NCBI RefSeq assembly: GCF_025717675.1
Contig: NZ_JAJIRT010000002.1
Location: forward strand, 434,001-498,000
Reading direction: 5' to 3'
Source: Paucibacter sp. DJ2R-2
GTDB lineage: Bacteria > Pseudomonadota > Gammaproteobacteria > Burkholderiales > Burkholderiaceae_C
DNA: 64,000 nt
Position 1 is the first letter of the stretch; each line of letters opens with the position of its first letter. Below are positions 9,306 to 16,200 of this stretch, piece after piece. Both the position numbers and the translations under genes were made by a program. The notes beneath the pieces are model-generated. The model was not told where the DNA came from, ran no database searches, and saw only the letters and a program-made list of their open reading frames with translations.

Positions 9306-9338
9306 GACAGAAAGCCCGAGCTTTGGGCTTGATGTCCT
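9304..9338. repeat. interrupted hairpin at the acetyltransferase 3' end
   Basis: AGGACA (9304-9309) pairs with TGTCCT (9333-9338) and AAGCCC (9312-9317) pairs with GGGCTT (9325-9330), with GA bulges on both sides. It starts on the second base of the TAG stop codon of the acetyltransferase gene and is a diverged relative of the hairpins at 9562-9603 and 9644-9685. Confidence 0.6.
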
Positions 9339-9394
9339 CAGCTTGGCCGCGTGCAAGCGGCCTGCCTCAGTCGCCTTGTAGGCTGAGCCCGCGC

Positions 9395-9422
9395 ATAGAG
9401 CAGCACCTGCGTGCTGCTCTAT
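9395..9422. repeat. 12-bp hairpin, first covarying copy
   Basis: ATAGAGCAGCAC (9395-9406) and GTGCTGCTCTAT (9411-9422) pair perfectly around a CTGC loop. The loop and the inner six pairs are identical to those of the copy at 9489-9516, while five outer pairs differ and remain complementary. Confidence 0.85.
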
Positions 9423-9427
9423 GGCTG

Positions 9428-9470
9428 GCGAGGGCCGGTCCGCATGCTTGCGGACAGGCCGCGCCCTCGC
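9428..9470. repeat. extended hairpin following the first 12-bp hairpin
   Basis: GCGAGGGC (9428-9435) pairs with GCCCTCGC (9463-9470), enclosing a second stem, GTCCGCA (9438-9444) with TGCGGAC (9449-9455) around a TGCT loop. The inner stem has a counterpart at 9532-9548 in the second unit with a compensated T-A to A-T change. Confidence 0.8.
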
Positions 9471-9488
9471 AGGGCTCTGAGCCCGCGC

Positions 9489-9516
9489 ACGTGACAGCAC
9501 CTGCGTGCTGTCACGT
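9489..9516. repeat. 12-bp hairpin, second covarying copy
   Basis: ACGTGACAGCAC (9489-9500) pairs perfectly with GTGCTGTCACGT (9505-9516) around the same CTGC loop as the first copy. Compared with 9395-9422, five consecutive positions changed on both arms and all still form Watson-Crick pairs. Confidence 0.85.
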
Positions 9517-9561
9517 GGCTGGCGAAGGACCGACCGCATGCTGCGGTCGGGCGGGCCCCTC

Positions 9562-9603
9562 CTGAGGCGAGAAAGCCCAAGCAGTTGGGCTTTCTGTCCT
9601 CAG
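9562..9603. terminator. hairpin terminator-like element, copy 1
   Basis: CTGAGG (9562-9567) pairs with CCTCAG (9598-9603), enclosing GAAAGCCCAA (9571-9580) with TTGGGCTTTC (9585-9594) and a GCAG loop. The stem is flanked by short A and T runs, which could let it act in both directions between the convergent genes. The T tract is weak, so termination is inferred. Confidence 0.5.
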
Positions 9604-9643
9604 TCGCCTTGCAGGCCGCGCCCTCGCAGAGCTCGGGCCCCTC

Positions 9644-9685
9644 CTGAGGCGAGAAAGCCCAAGCAGTTGGGCTTTCTGTCCTCAG
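9644..9685. terminator. hairpin terminator-like element, copy 2
   Basis: An exact copy of the hairpin at 9562-9603, part of the 55-bp direct repeat. Its distal arm overlaps the TGA stop codon of the leftward Bug-receptor gene (9682-9684), so this copy lies at the very end of that message. Confidence 0.5.
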
Positions 9686-10662
9686 TCGGCATATTGCCCC
9701 GCTGCCTTGATGACGGTGCCCCATTTGGCGATTTCGGCTTCGACGAACTTCTTGTGCTCGGCACCGTTGACCCGGGCATCGGTGACGATGACAGCACCCA
9801 GGGCTTCCTGGCGCTTGTGGAAGTCGGCGTCGGCCAAGGCGGCTTTCAGTGCGGCGGTCAGCTTGTCCAGCACCGGCTTGGGCGTGCCCTTGGGGGCGTA
9901 GACGCCGTGCCAGATGTTGACGCTGAAGCCCTTGAGGCCGACTTCATCAAGGGTCGGAAGCTTGGCCAGAGCGGGGGCCGTCAAACGCTTGCTGCTGGTG
10001 ACGGCATAGGCCTTGACCTTGCCGCCTTCGATCTGGCTGGTGGTGTTGGTGGTCTGGTCGCACATCAGGTCGATCTGGCCGCCGAGCAGGTCGGTCATGG
10101 CCGGGCCCGTGCCCTTGTAGGGCACCGTGGTCATGTCGATCTTGATGGTGCTCTGGTACAGCAGGCCGCACAGGTGCGAGGCCGAGCCCAGGCCGGCATT
10201 GCCGAGGTTGACCTTGCCCTTGTTGGCCTCCAGCCACTTGGCCAGCTCGGCATAGCTGTTCGCCGGCATCGAGGGCTTGGCGATCAGGGTCATGGGCACT
10301 TCGTTGATCAGGCCCAGGTACTCAAAATCGTCCAGGGTCTTGTACTGCATATTGCGGTACAGCGAGGGCGAGGTGGCCATGCCGATGTGATGTAGCAGCA
10401 GGGTGTAACCATCGGGCGCCGCTTTGGCGACCTTGGTGGCCCCCAGCGTGCCACCGGCACCGCCGACGTTCTCGATCACGATGGTCGCGCCCAGTGGCTT
10501 GCGCAGGGCCTCGGCCAGGTCGCGGGCGACCTTGTCGGTGGGGCCGCCGGCCGAGAAGGGCACGACGATATTGACGGGCTTCTCCGGGTAGCTGGCGAGG
10601 GCGGCGCCCGAAGCCAGGGTCAGCAGACTCAGGGTCAGCAGGGGCAATGCGGTCTTGTTCAT
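9682..10662 (-). CDS. Bug family tripartite tricarboxylate transporter receptor (TctC-like)
   Basis: Periplasmic solute-binding protein of 326 aa, probably for a small carboxylate. A Sec signal peptide covers residues 1-23 (ending GAALASYPEKP). The family hallmarks are YPEKPVNIVVPFSAGGPTD at the mature N-terminus, GGAGGTLG near residue 70 and SLYRNMQY near residue 100. No TctA/TctB membrane subunits are nearby, which is common for Bug receptors in Burkholderiales. The final Asp codon and stop lie inside the 55-bp repeat, so the 3' end may have been remodelled by the repeat. Confidence 0.93.
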   Translation of the reverse strand: MNKTALPLLTLSLLTLASGAALASYPEKPVNIVVPFSAGGPTDKVARDLAEALRKPLGATIVIENVGGAGGTLGATKVAKAAPDGYTLLLHHIGMATSPSLYRNMQYKTLDDFEYLGLINEVPMTLIAKPSMPANSYAELAKWLEANKGKVNLGNAGLGSASHLCGLLYQSTIKIDMTTVPYKGTGPAMTDLLGGQIDLMCDQTTNTTSQIEGGKVKAYAVTSSKRLTAPALAKLPTLDEVGLKGFSVNIWHGVYAPKGTPKPVLDKLTAALKAALADADFHKRQEALGAVIVTDARVNGAEHKKFVEAEIAKWGTVIKAAGQYAD

Positions 10663-11026
10663 GTCAACAGTCCTCGAATGGCGAGTGGGAGGACTGTCAT
10701 CCTAGGCGGCAGGTCGGGCCTCGCGACAGCGGAAACTACGTAATCCGCGAGGCTCCGCCAGTAAAGCTTGGGAATTTTTGTAGCGAGCGGCTGCAAGGCT
10801 AGGCTGAGTCCGGACTGATCCAGTCCTGAGGACTGGATCAGCCTGACGAAGGACTCGGTCTCTGGCCGAGGCGGACGGAGCGCAGGAACCGGAACGTACT
10901 CCCTGTACGTGAGGATTCCGACAACGCAGTTGCGGCGAGACTCATATTTGCGTAGCGAATGTGATGTCGGAGCCAACACCGGACCAACGACGCATGGCGG
11001 GCGCGCAGTAAAAAACTCCCAAGCTC
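10663..11026. repeat. 364-bp gene-free stretch carrying a dispersed repeat and hairpin
   Basis: I see no supported gene between the Bug receptor and the PaaK-like gene. The stretch holds one copy of a 48-bp dispersed repeat (10869-10916) and a 12-bp perfect hairpin, CTGATCCAGTCC (10815-10826) with GGACTGGATCAG (10830-10841). The hairpin is embedded in a longer one closed by GAGTCC (10806-10811) and GGACTC (10852-10857). A leftward reading frame across the repeat translates to a motif also produced by the second copy, which reflects the DNA repeat rather than a protein. Confidence 0.7.
10869..10916 (-). repeat. dispersed 48-bp repeat, copy A
   Basis: Read on the minus strand, this copy matches 17179-17226 at about 42 of 48 positions. 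Both contain a short hairpin, ACGTAC-N5-GTACGT, followed by TCCGGT, then CTGCGCTCCGT and CGCCT. Both copies also have TGCGTCGTTG upstream, next to the core in copy B but about 65 bp away in copy A. Both are intergenic. Confidence 0.75.
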
Positions 11027-12349
11027 TCAATCGAGCCGGCGCGCGTCTTCAATCACCCGCCCGTCATTGGGTAGGCTACCCGGGGGCAGCAGCTGCACTT
11101 CGGCGCGCAGCTTGGTGATGTCACGCAGGGCTGCGGCGAGCTGCTCGGCCAGGCCTTCGCGGGGCTCACCCTCGGGCAGCTCGAGCTTCAAGGTCAGGCG
11201 GTCCTGCGCCATTTCGCCCTCGACCACCAGGCGCGCCCGGCCGGCCTGCGGAAAACGGGTTTGCAGCTCGGCCAGCTGCGAGGCGTGGATGAACATGCCG
11301 CGCACCTTGGCCGACTGGTCAGCCCGGCCCAACCAGCCGCGAATGCGCTGGTTGCTGCGGCCCGTCGGGCACGGGCCGGGCAAGACGGCGGAGAGGTCGC
11401 CGGTGCCGAAGCGGATCAGCGGGTAATCGGGATTGAGCGTGGTCACGACCAGCTCACCAACCTCGCCCGCGGCCACCGGCTCGCTGCCACCGGGCCGCAC
11501 GATCTCGACGATGATGCCTTCGGCCAGCACCAGGCCCTCGCGCGCCGCCGTCTCGTAAGCGACCAAGCCCAGGTCGGCCGTGGCATAGCACTGATAGCCG
11601 GCCACACCGCGCTCAGCCAGCCAGTCGCGCAAGCTGTTGGGAAACGCCTCACCGCTGAGCAAGGCGCGCTGCAGGGAATCGAGGCGCAGGCCGCTCTCGG
11701 CCGCCTTGTCGAGCAGGATTTTCAGAAAGCTGGGCGTGCCGACATAGGCCTGCGGGCGCAGGTCACGCATGGCCTGCAGCTGCAGCTCGGTGTTGCCGAC
11801 GCCGCCGGGGAACACGGTGCAGCCCAGGGCATGGGCGCCGCCTTCCATCATGGCGCCAGCAGGGGTCAGGTGGTAGCTGAAGCTGTTGTGCACCAGGTCA
11901 CCGGCGCGCAGGCCGGCAGCGAACAGGGCGCGCGCCACGCGCCAGTAATCGGCGGCCCGGCCCTCGGGCTCGTAGAGGCCGCCGGGCGACTGAAACACGC
12001 GAGCCGCGCCGCCGCTGCGCACGCAGCCGCGCCAGCCGATGGCGGAGAAACCACCCAGCGCATCGTAGGGATCCGACCCTTCAAGGCCCTGCCGCTCGCG
12101 CAGCGCCTGCTGGCTCGCCGCCAACTCGGGCTTGCGAGTCACAGGCAGGCGCGCCAGGGCGGCACGGTTGCAAACATCGGCCGGGTCCACGCCGGCCAGC
12201 AAGCCGGCGTAAGCGGAGGTCTGCGCCTTGGCATGGCTGAGCTGCAGGCGCAGGGCCGCCATCAGCTGAGCCTCGCGCTCGGCCGGTTCGCGGGTTTCCA
12301 GCGCGTCGAAAAACTCGCCGCGTTCGGGAGAGGGTGCCGTCAAACTCAT
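11027..12349 (-). CDS. PaaK-like AMP-binding CoA ligase with diverged ATP loop
   Basis: A 440-aa member of the phenylacetate-CoA ligase-like ANL group, presumed to activate a carboxylate with ATP and CoA. C-terminal motifs are recognisable: GEVGELVVTTLNPDYPLIRF, then TGDLS and GRADQSAKVRGMFI, as in PaaK. The usual A3 phosphate loop (SSGTTGxP) is replaced by QSPGGLYEP near residue 118, so catalysis needs testing. It is the last gene of the leftward liv-type cluster, and its start overlaps the preceding small gene by 4 bp. The context suggests that it activates the compound brought in by the adjacent ABC transporter, probably an aromatic or branched acid. Confidence 0.8.
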   Translation of the reverse strand: MSLTAPSPERGEFFDALETREPAEREAQLMAALRLQLSHAKAQTSAYAGLLAGVDPADVCNRAALARLPVTRKPELAASQQALRERQGLEGSDPYDALGGFSAIGWRGCVRSGGAARVFQSPGGLYEPEGRAADYWRVARALFAAGLRAGDLVHNSFSYHLTPAGAMMEGGAHALGCTVFPGGVGNTELQLQAMRDLRPQAYVGTPSFLKILLDKAAESGLRLDSLQRALLSGEAFPNSLRDWLAERGVAGYQCYATADLGLVAYETAAREGLVLAEGIIVEIVRPGGSEPVAAGEVGELVVTTLNPDYPLIRFGTGDLSAVLPGPCPTGRSNQRIRGWLGRADQSAKVRGMFIHASQLAELQTRFPQAGRARLVVEGEMAQDRLTLKLELPEGEPREGLAEQLAAALRDITKLRAEVQLLPPGSLPNDGRVIEDARRLD

Positions 12350-12645
12350 GGCGTTTCGTCCGTCCAGCGGCTAAGCCGGCGTTTGATCTCGTCCAGCAGA
12401 CTGCGCACCTCGGCAGCGCTCTTGCATTGGCGGGTTTCCCACTCGGGGCTGCGCCCCGGGCGCTTGACCAGCCGGGCCAGCAGCAGGCCGGTCTGGGCGC
12501 TCAGTTCCAGCACCGGCTGGCCTTGCAGGCTGAAGGCATCGCCGCGCGCCTCCAGCGAGCGCAGGTCGCGCAGATTGCGCTTGAGCGTCAGCAAGGCCTC
12601 CTCGGCCTTGAAGGGCGGGAGGGCGAAGAAGGCGTCTTCATTCAT
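12346..12645 (-). CDS. small conserved-looking protein of the liv cluster, unknown function
   Basis: A 99-aa protein (MNEDAFFALPPFKAEEAL) that I do not recognise. The ATG at 12645 was preferred to one 13 codons upstream because the sequence between looks like untranslated leader. It is charged and predicted mostly helical (LTLKRNLRDLRSLEARGD, then KSAAEVRSLLDEIKRRLSRW), without a signal peptide. It is sandwiched between livF (42 bp) and the PaaK-like ligase, which it overlaps by 4 bp, so it is almost certainly cotranslated with the ligase and might be a partner or regulatory subunit. That role is inference from position. Confidence 0.7.
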   Translation of the reverse strand: MNEDAFFALPPFKAEEALLTLKRNLRDLRSLEARGDAFSLQGQPVLELSAQTGLLLARLVKRPGRSPEWETRQCKSAAEVRSLLDEIKRRLSRWTDETP

Positions 12646-12687
12646 GGCCGGACTTCTGAATTGAAAGGAAACAGGCGTGCCCATGGT

Positions 12688-13497
12688 TCAGGCCAGCCAG
12701 CGCTTGCGGCGCTTGTAGCTCTTGACGTCCTTGAAGCTCTTGCGATCACCGCCACCGGTGCCGAGGTAGAACTCCTTGACGTCTTCGTTCTCGCGCAGGG
12801 CCTGCGCGGCGCCGTCCATGACCACGCGGCCACTTTCCAGGATGTAGCCGTAGTCCGCATAACGCAGCGCCATATTGGTGTTCTGTTCGGCCAGCAAAAA
12901 GGTCACGCCTTCCTTGCTGTTGAGGTCTTTGACGATCTCGAACACCTCTTCGACGATTTGCGGCGCCAAGCCCATGGAGGGCTCGTCCAGCAGCACCATG
13001 CGCGGATTGGCCATCAAGGCACGGCCAATGGCGCACATCTGCTGCTCGCCGCCCGAGGTGTAGGCGGCCTGCGAGCTGCGCCGGGTCTTGAGGCGGGGGA
13101 AGTAGTTGTAGACCTTCTCCAGCGTCTCGGCCACGGCGGCGCGGCCGTCGCGCCGGGTGTAGGCGCCGGTCATCAGGTTGTCCTCGATGCTCAGGTGGGC
13201 GAAGCAGTGGCGCCCCTCCATCACCTGCACCACACCGCGGTTGACCATCTCGGCGGTGGACAGCTTTTCGATGCGCTCGCCGCGCAGCTCGATGCTGCCC
13301 TTGCTGACCTCGCCGCGCTCGCCGGCCAGCAGGTTGGACACCGCCCGCAGCGTGGTGGTCTTGCCCGCGCCATTGCCACCGAGCAAGGCCACGATGCGGC
13401 CTTCCTGAACCTGCAAGGACACGCCCTTGAGCACCAGGATCACGTGGTTGTAGATGACCTCGATGCCGTTGACGTTGAGGAATGGGGTGGGGTGCAT
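12688..13497 (-). CDS. livF: branched-chain amino acid-type ABC transporter ATP-binding protein LivF
   Basis: ATPase subunit (269 aa) of a HAAT-family importer. Walker A is GGNGAGKTTT near residue 38; the ABC signature region reads TSGGEQQ and Walker B is MVLLDEPSMGLAP. The ATG at 13497 gives a normal LivF N-terminus, since the in-frame sequence upstream is the heptamer repeat tract. The C-terminus carries a basic tail (SYKRRKRWLA) longer than in standard LivF. It is part of the leftward liv cluster, with the substrate-binding protein gene just upstream. Confidence 0.93.
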   Translation of the reverse strand: MHPTPFLNVNGIEVIYNHVILVLKGVSLQVQEGRIVALLGGNGAGKTTTLRAVSNLLAGERGEVSKGSIELRGERIEKLSTAEMVNRGVVQVMEGRHCFAHLSIEDNLMTGAYTRRDGRAAVAETLEKVYNYFPRLKTRRSSQAAYTSGGEQQMCAIGRALMANPRMVLLDEPSMGLAPQIVEEVFEIVKDLNSKEGVTFLLAEQNTNMALRYADYGYILESGRVVMDGAAQALRENEDVKEFYLGTGGGDRKSFKDVKSYKRRKRWLA

Positions 13498-13503
13498 GGT
13501 GGG

Positions 13504-13536
13504 GTGAATCGTGAATCGTGAATCGTGAATCGTGAG
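13504..13536. repeat. tandem heptamer GTGAATC x4 plus partial
   Basis: Four perfect copies of GTGAATC followed by GTGAG lie just upstream of livF. Degenerate relatives (TTCACGA, TCACGAATCAC) occur on the other arm of the gap near 13600-13635. A tandem short repeat in a leader can change length by slippage. Confidence 0.85.
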
Positions 13537-13582
13537 TTGGGGGCTTGGACAGCGCTTCATGCCCTCGCGAACAGACAGGAAA

Positions 13583-13630
13583 CGTGAGAGGAATGGCGAG
13601 GCATTCACGACTCGCCATTCACCACTCACG
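13583..13630. repeat. hairpin between the binding-protein gene and livF
   Basis: GAATGGCGAG (13591-13600) pairs with CTCGCCATTC (13611-13620), enclosed by CGTGAG (13583-13588) and CTCACG (13625-13630). It sits 20 bp after the end of the leftward binding-protein gene. With no T tract it looks more like an mRNA processing or 3'-end stabilising structure than a terminator, which would favour high expression of the binding protein over livF. Confidence 0.6.
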
Positions 13631-13649
13631 AATCACCCGTTCATCGCAC

Positions 13650-14978
13650 TCAAGACTGGCAATCCGCCGGAGTCCGCCGCTCCAGCTTCTTCTCCGCCGC
13701 GTACTTGTCTGCGGCCTGCTTGACCATGGGCTTCAAGATCTGCTCATCGGCCTGCATCCAGTCGGAGCTGAAGTTCCACTTGGCGCCGTCCCAGGTGTGC
13801 ACGCGTGCCCAGCTGGAACCCATGTGGTCGGCGCAGGAGGTGGACAGCGGGCGCAGCACACCGGCCAGGCCCAGGGCGTCGAGCTTCTTCTGGTCCAGGG
13901 CCAGGTTCTCCAGGCCCCAGCGCACCTGCTCGGCCGTCATGATCTTGCCCTTGCCGTAGCGCTCCTGGGCGCGGCGCACCGCCTCGATGCCCAGAGCCTG
14001 GATGATCACGCCCCGGGTGTAGAGCACCGAGCCGACTTCGTCCTTGGGGCCTGCGCCCTGGCCCTTGTCATGGACATGCTTGAGGATGTCCTGGATGACC
14101 TTGGGGCTCTGGCCCGAGGTATTCAGCGCCAGCGCGTTGTAGCCCTTGGCGCCCTCGCCCACGTCCTTGACATCGGGCTCGGCTCCGGCCCACCAAACTC
14201 CGTACATCTTCTCGCGCGGGTAGCCGGTGGCCTGGGCCTCTTTCAGGGCCGTCGAGTTCATCACGCCCCAGCCCCAGAGCAGCACATAGTCGGGCCGCTG
14301 CTGGCGCACCTGCAGCCAGGCCGACTTCTGCTCCACACCCGGCGCCGTAACGGGGATCTTGATCAGATCGAAACCGTGCATCTTCTGCCGCTCATCGAGC
14401 AGGGGCATGGGTTCCTTGCCGAAGGGCGAGTCGTGATACACCAGGGCGATCTTCTTGCCCTTGAGCTTGTCGAAGCCGCCCTCTTTCTTGGCCAGGTGCT
14501 GGATCAGCATGTCGGCCGCCGTCCAGTAGCTGCCCATCAGCGGGAAGTTCCATTTGAAGACATTGCCGTCCTGCGAGGCGGCCAGGCCATAGCCCAGGGT
14601 GATCAGGGGGATCTTGTCCTTGATGACCTTGTCGGTCAGCGCGAAGGTGATGCCGGTGGCCTGCGGGTCGAAGAGCGTGGCGCCCTTGCCTTTCAGGCGC
14701 TCGTAGCACTCGACACCCTTGTCGGTGGCGTAGCCGGTTTCGCATTCTTCGTATGTCAGCTTGACGCCGTTCACACCGCCGTCGCGGGCGTTGATCATCT
14801 TCAGATAGTCCTGCTTGCCATTGGCCCAGGGCGTGCCGTTGGGGGCATAGGGCCCGGTGCGGTAGACCAGCAAGGGGAAGAACTGCTCCTTGGCCTCAGG
14901 CGCGGCTTGGGCCGGGCTCGATAACAGGCCCGAAGCAGCGACAGCCAAAGCAAGAACGATGGACGGCTTCAGTTTCAT
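13650..14978 (-). CDS. HAAT-family periplasmic substrate-binding protein (LivK-like)
   Basis: Periplasmic receptor of 442 aa for the liv-type importer. The ATG at 14978 is preceded by GGAGA and starts a Sec signal peptide (MKLKPSIVLALAVAASGLLS, cleaved after PAQAA). The mature protein has the type I periplasmic-binding fold pattern (LVYRTGPYAPNGTPWANG, then IALVYHDSPFGKE). It is longer than LivK (about 370 aa) and belongs to the subgroup found with acyl-CoA ligase genes rather than true leucine receptors. The sequence does not identify the ligand; an aromatic or branched carboxylate is plausible from context. Confidence 0.9.
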   Translation of the reverse strand: MKLKPSIVLALAVAASGLLSSPAQAAPEAKEQFFPLLVYRTGPYAPNGTPWANGKQDYLKMINARDGGVNGVKLTYEECETGYATDKGVECYERLKGKGATLFDPQATGITFALTDKVIKDKIPLITLGYGLAASQDGNVFKWNFPLMGSYWTAADMLIQHLAKKEGGFDKLKGKKIALVYHDSPFGKEPMPLLDERQKMHGFDLIKIPVTAPGVEQKSAWLQVRQQRPDYVLLWGWGVMNSTALKEAQATGYPREKMYGVWWAGAEPDVKDVGEGAKGYNALALNTSGQSPKVIQDILKHVHDKGQGAGPKDEVGSVLYTRGVIIQALGIEAVRRAQERYGKGKIMTAEQVRWGLENLALDQKKLDALGLAGVLRPLSTSCADHMGSSWARVHTWDGAKWNFSSDWMQADEQILKPMVKQAADKYAAEKKLERRTPADCQS

Positions 14979-15058
14979 GCGTGTCTCCAGTCGATGCGCA
15001 CTCAAGCGGTGCGTTATGGGTTGAACAAAAAGCAGGCGCGAGAAATCAGTGCGAAGGA

Positions 15059-16123
15059 TCAATGTGGGAAAGGCCAGAGCCGCAGCTTTTCCTTGCCCGT
15101 GGACCACAAGCGAGCCAGGCCATGCGGCTCCTTGATCAGGAAGAACACGATCAGGGCGCCGAACACCATCAGTTCCAGATGCGAAGCGGTCTCGGTGCCC
15201 ATGGGGATGCCCAGCCAGTGCGGAATCTGGTTCAGCAGCAGCGGCAAAAAGATGATGAAGGCCGCGCCAAAGAAGCTGCCCATGATGGAGCCCAGGCCGC
15301 CCAGGATGACCATGAAGAGCAGCTGGAAGCTGCGGTCGATGGAGAAGGCCGCCGGCTCCCAGGAACCCAGATGCACAAAGCCCCAGAGCGCCCCGGCCAC
15401 ACCGACGATGAAGCTGCTGACGGCAAAGGCGCTGAGCTTGGCGTAGACCGGGCGGATGCCGATGACGGCCGCCGCCACATCCATATCGCGCATGGCCATC
15501 CACTCACGGCCGATGGCGCCGCGCACCAGGTTCTTGGTCAGCAAGGCGAACACGCAGACAAAGCTCAGGCAGAACAGGTACTTCTGCGCCGGCGACTCGA
15601 TGGCCAGGCCGAAGACGCTGAGGTCCGACACCGAGACATTGCCCGAGGACGAGTTGTTGGTGAACCACTTGATGCGCAGAAAGGCCCAATCGCAGAAGAA
15701 CTGCGCCGCCAGCGTGGCCACCGCCAGATAGAGGCCCTTGATGCGCAGCGAGGGAATGCCGAACAGCACGCCAACCACCGTCGAACAGGCTCCGCCCAGC
15801 AGCAAGGAGAGGATCAGCGGCATGCCCTCGATGCGGACCTGGAAGTTGTAGGCCGCATAGGCGCCCACCGCCATGAAGGCCCCGGTGCCCAGCGAGATCT
15901 GGCCGCAGTAGCCGACCAGCACATTGAGGCCCAGCGCCGCCAGCGACAGGATCAAGAACGGAATCAGGATGGCCCGAAACAGGTACTCATTGCCCAAGAG
16001 GGGCAGGCCGACAAAAGCCAGGGCCAGCAGTGCCGCCATGGCCCAGCGGTCCTGGCGGATCGCCAGGATGGCGCTGTCGGCGCGGTAGCTGGTTTTGAAT
16101 TGGCCGTTTTCGCGGTAAATCAT
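15059..16123 (-). CDS. livM: branched-chain amino acid-type ABC permease LivM
   Basis: Inner-membrane permease of 354 aa with many hydrophobic helices. It carries the conserved LivM segments ALGLNVLVGYCGQISLGTGA and GIRPVYAKLSAFAVSSF, and GALWGFVHLGSWEPAAFS. It is transcribed with livH (77 bp upstream) and the binding-protein gene (80 bp downstream). The N-terminal 25 residues (MIYRENGQFKTSYRADSAIL) form a cytoplasmic extension seen in this subgroup. Confidence 0.94.
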   Translation of the reverse strand: MIYRENGQFKTSYRADSAILAIRQDRWAMAALLALAFVGLPLLGNEYLFRAILIPFLILSLAALGLNVLVGYCGQISLGTGAFMAVGAYAAYNFQVRIEGMPLILSLLLGGACSTVVGVLFGIPSLRIKGLYLAVATLAAQFFCDWAFLRIKWFTNNSSSGNVSVSDLSVFGLAIESPAQKYLFCLSFVCVFALLTKNLVRGAIGREWMAMRDMDVAAAVIGIRPVYAKLSAFAVSSFIVGVAGALWGFVHLGSWEPAAFSIDRSFQLLFMVILGGLGSIMGSFFGAAFIIFLPLLLNQIPHWLGIPMGTETASHLELMVFGALIVFFLIKEPHGLARLWSTGKEKLRLWPFPH

Positions 16124-16200
16124 GGGAGTCGATTGCCTCTTGGGTCCAGGAGCGAATGGATGACTGGCGCTTCAGTAATGCACCCTTCACGCTTGACGAA

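Larger units (their letters stand above)
9304..9688. repeat. mosaic of structured intergenic repeats between convergent genes
   Basis: The whole 9306-9681 gap is built from repeated hairpin units and has no gene. A 94-bp unit (9385-9478) and a related unit from 9479 both begin with GAGCCCGCGC, then carry a 12-bp hairpin, then GGCTGGCGA, then a second hairpin. Their stems differ in sequence but keep base pairing. A 55-bp block (9552-9606) is repeated exactly at 9634-9688. GGCCGCGCCCTCGCAG occurs at 9457-9472 and 9614-9629, and CCTCAGTCGCCTTG at 9365-9378 and 9598-9611. The last copy reaches into the stop codon of the leftward Bug-receptor gene. Confidence 0.85.

Noticed and set aside
9304-9688. 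A CRISPR array or integron attC cassette
   Set aside because: There is no regular repeat-spacer pattern, no cas or integrase genes, and the units are self-complementary hairpins of different size.
10885-10930. A shared peptide motif (ILTYxxYVPVxALR) read from both 10.9 kb and 17.2 kb
   Set aside because: Both come from translating the 48-bp DNA repeat; neither frame has a credible start or other coding signs.
14979-15503. An upstream extension of the liv receptor frame
   Set aside because: It overlaps livM in another phase and the true start at 14978 has a ribosome site and a signal peptide.
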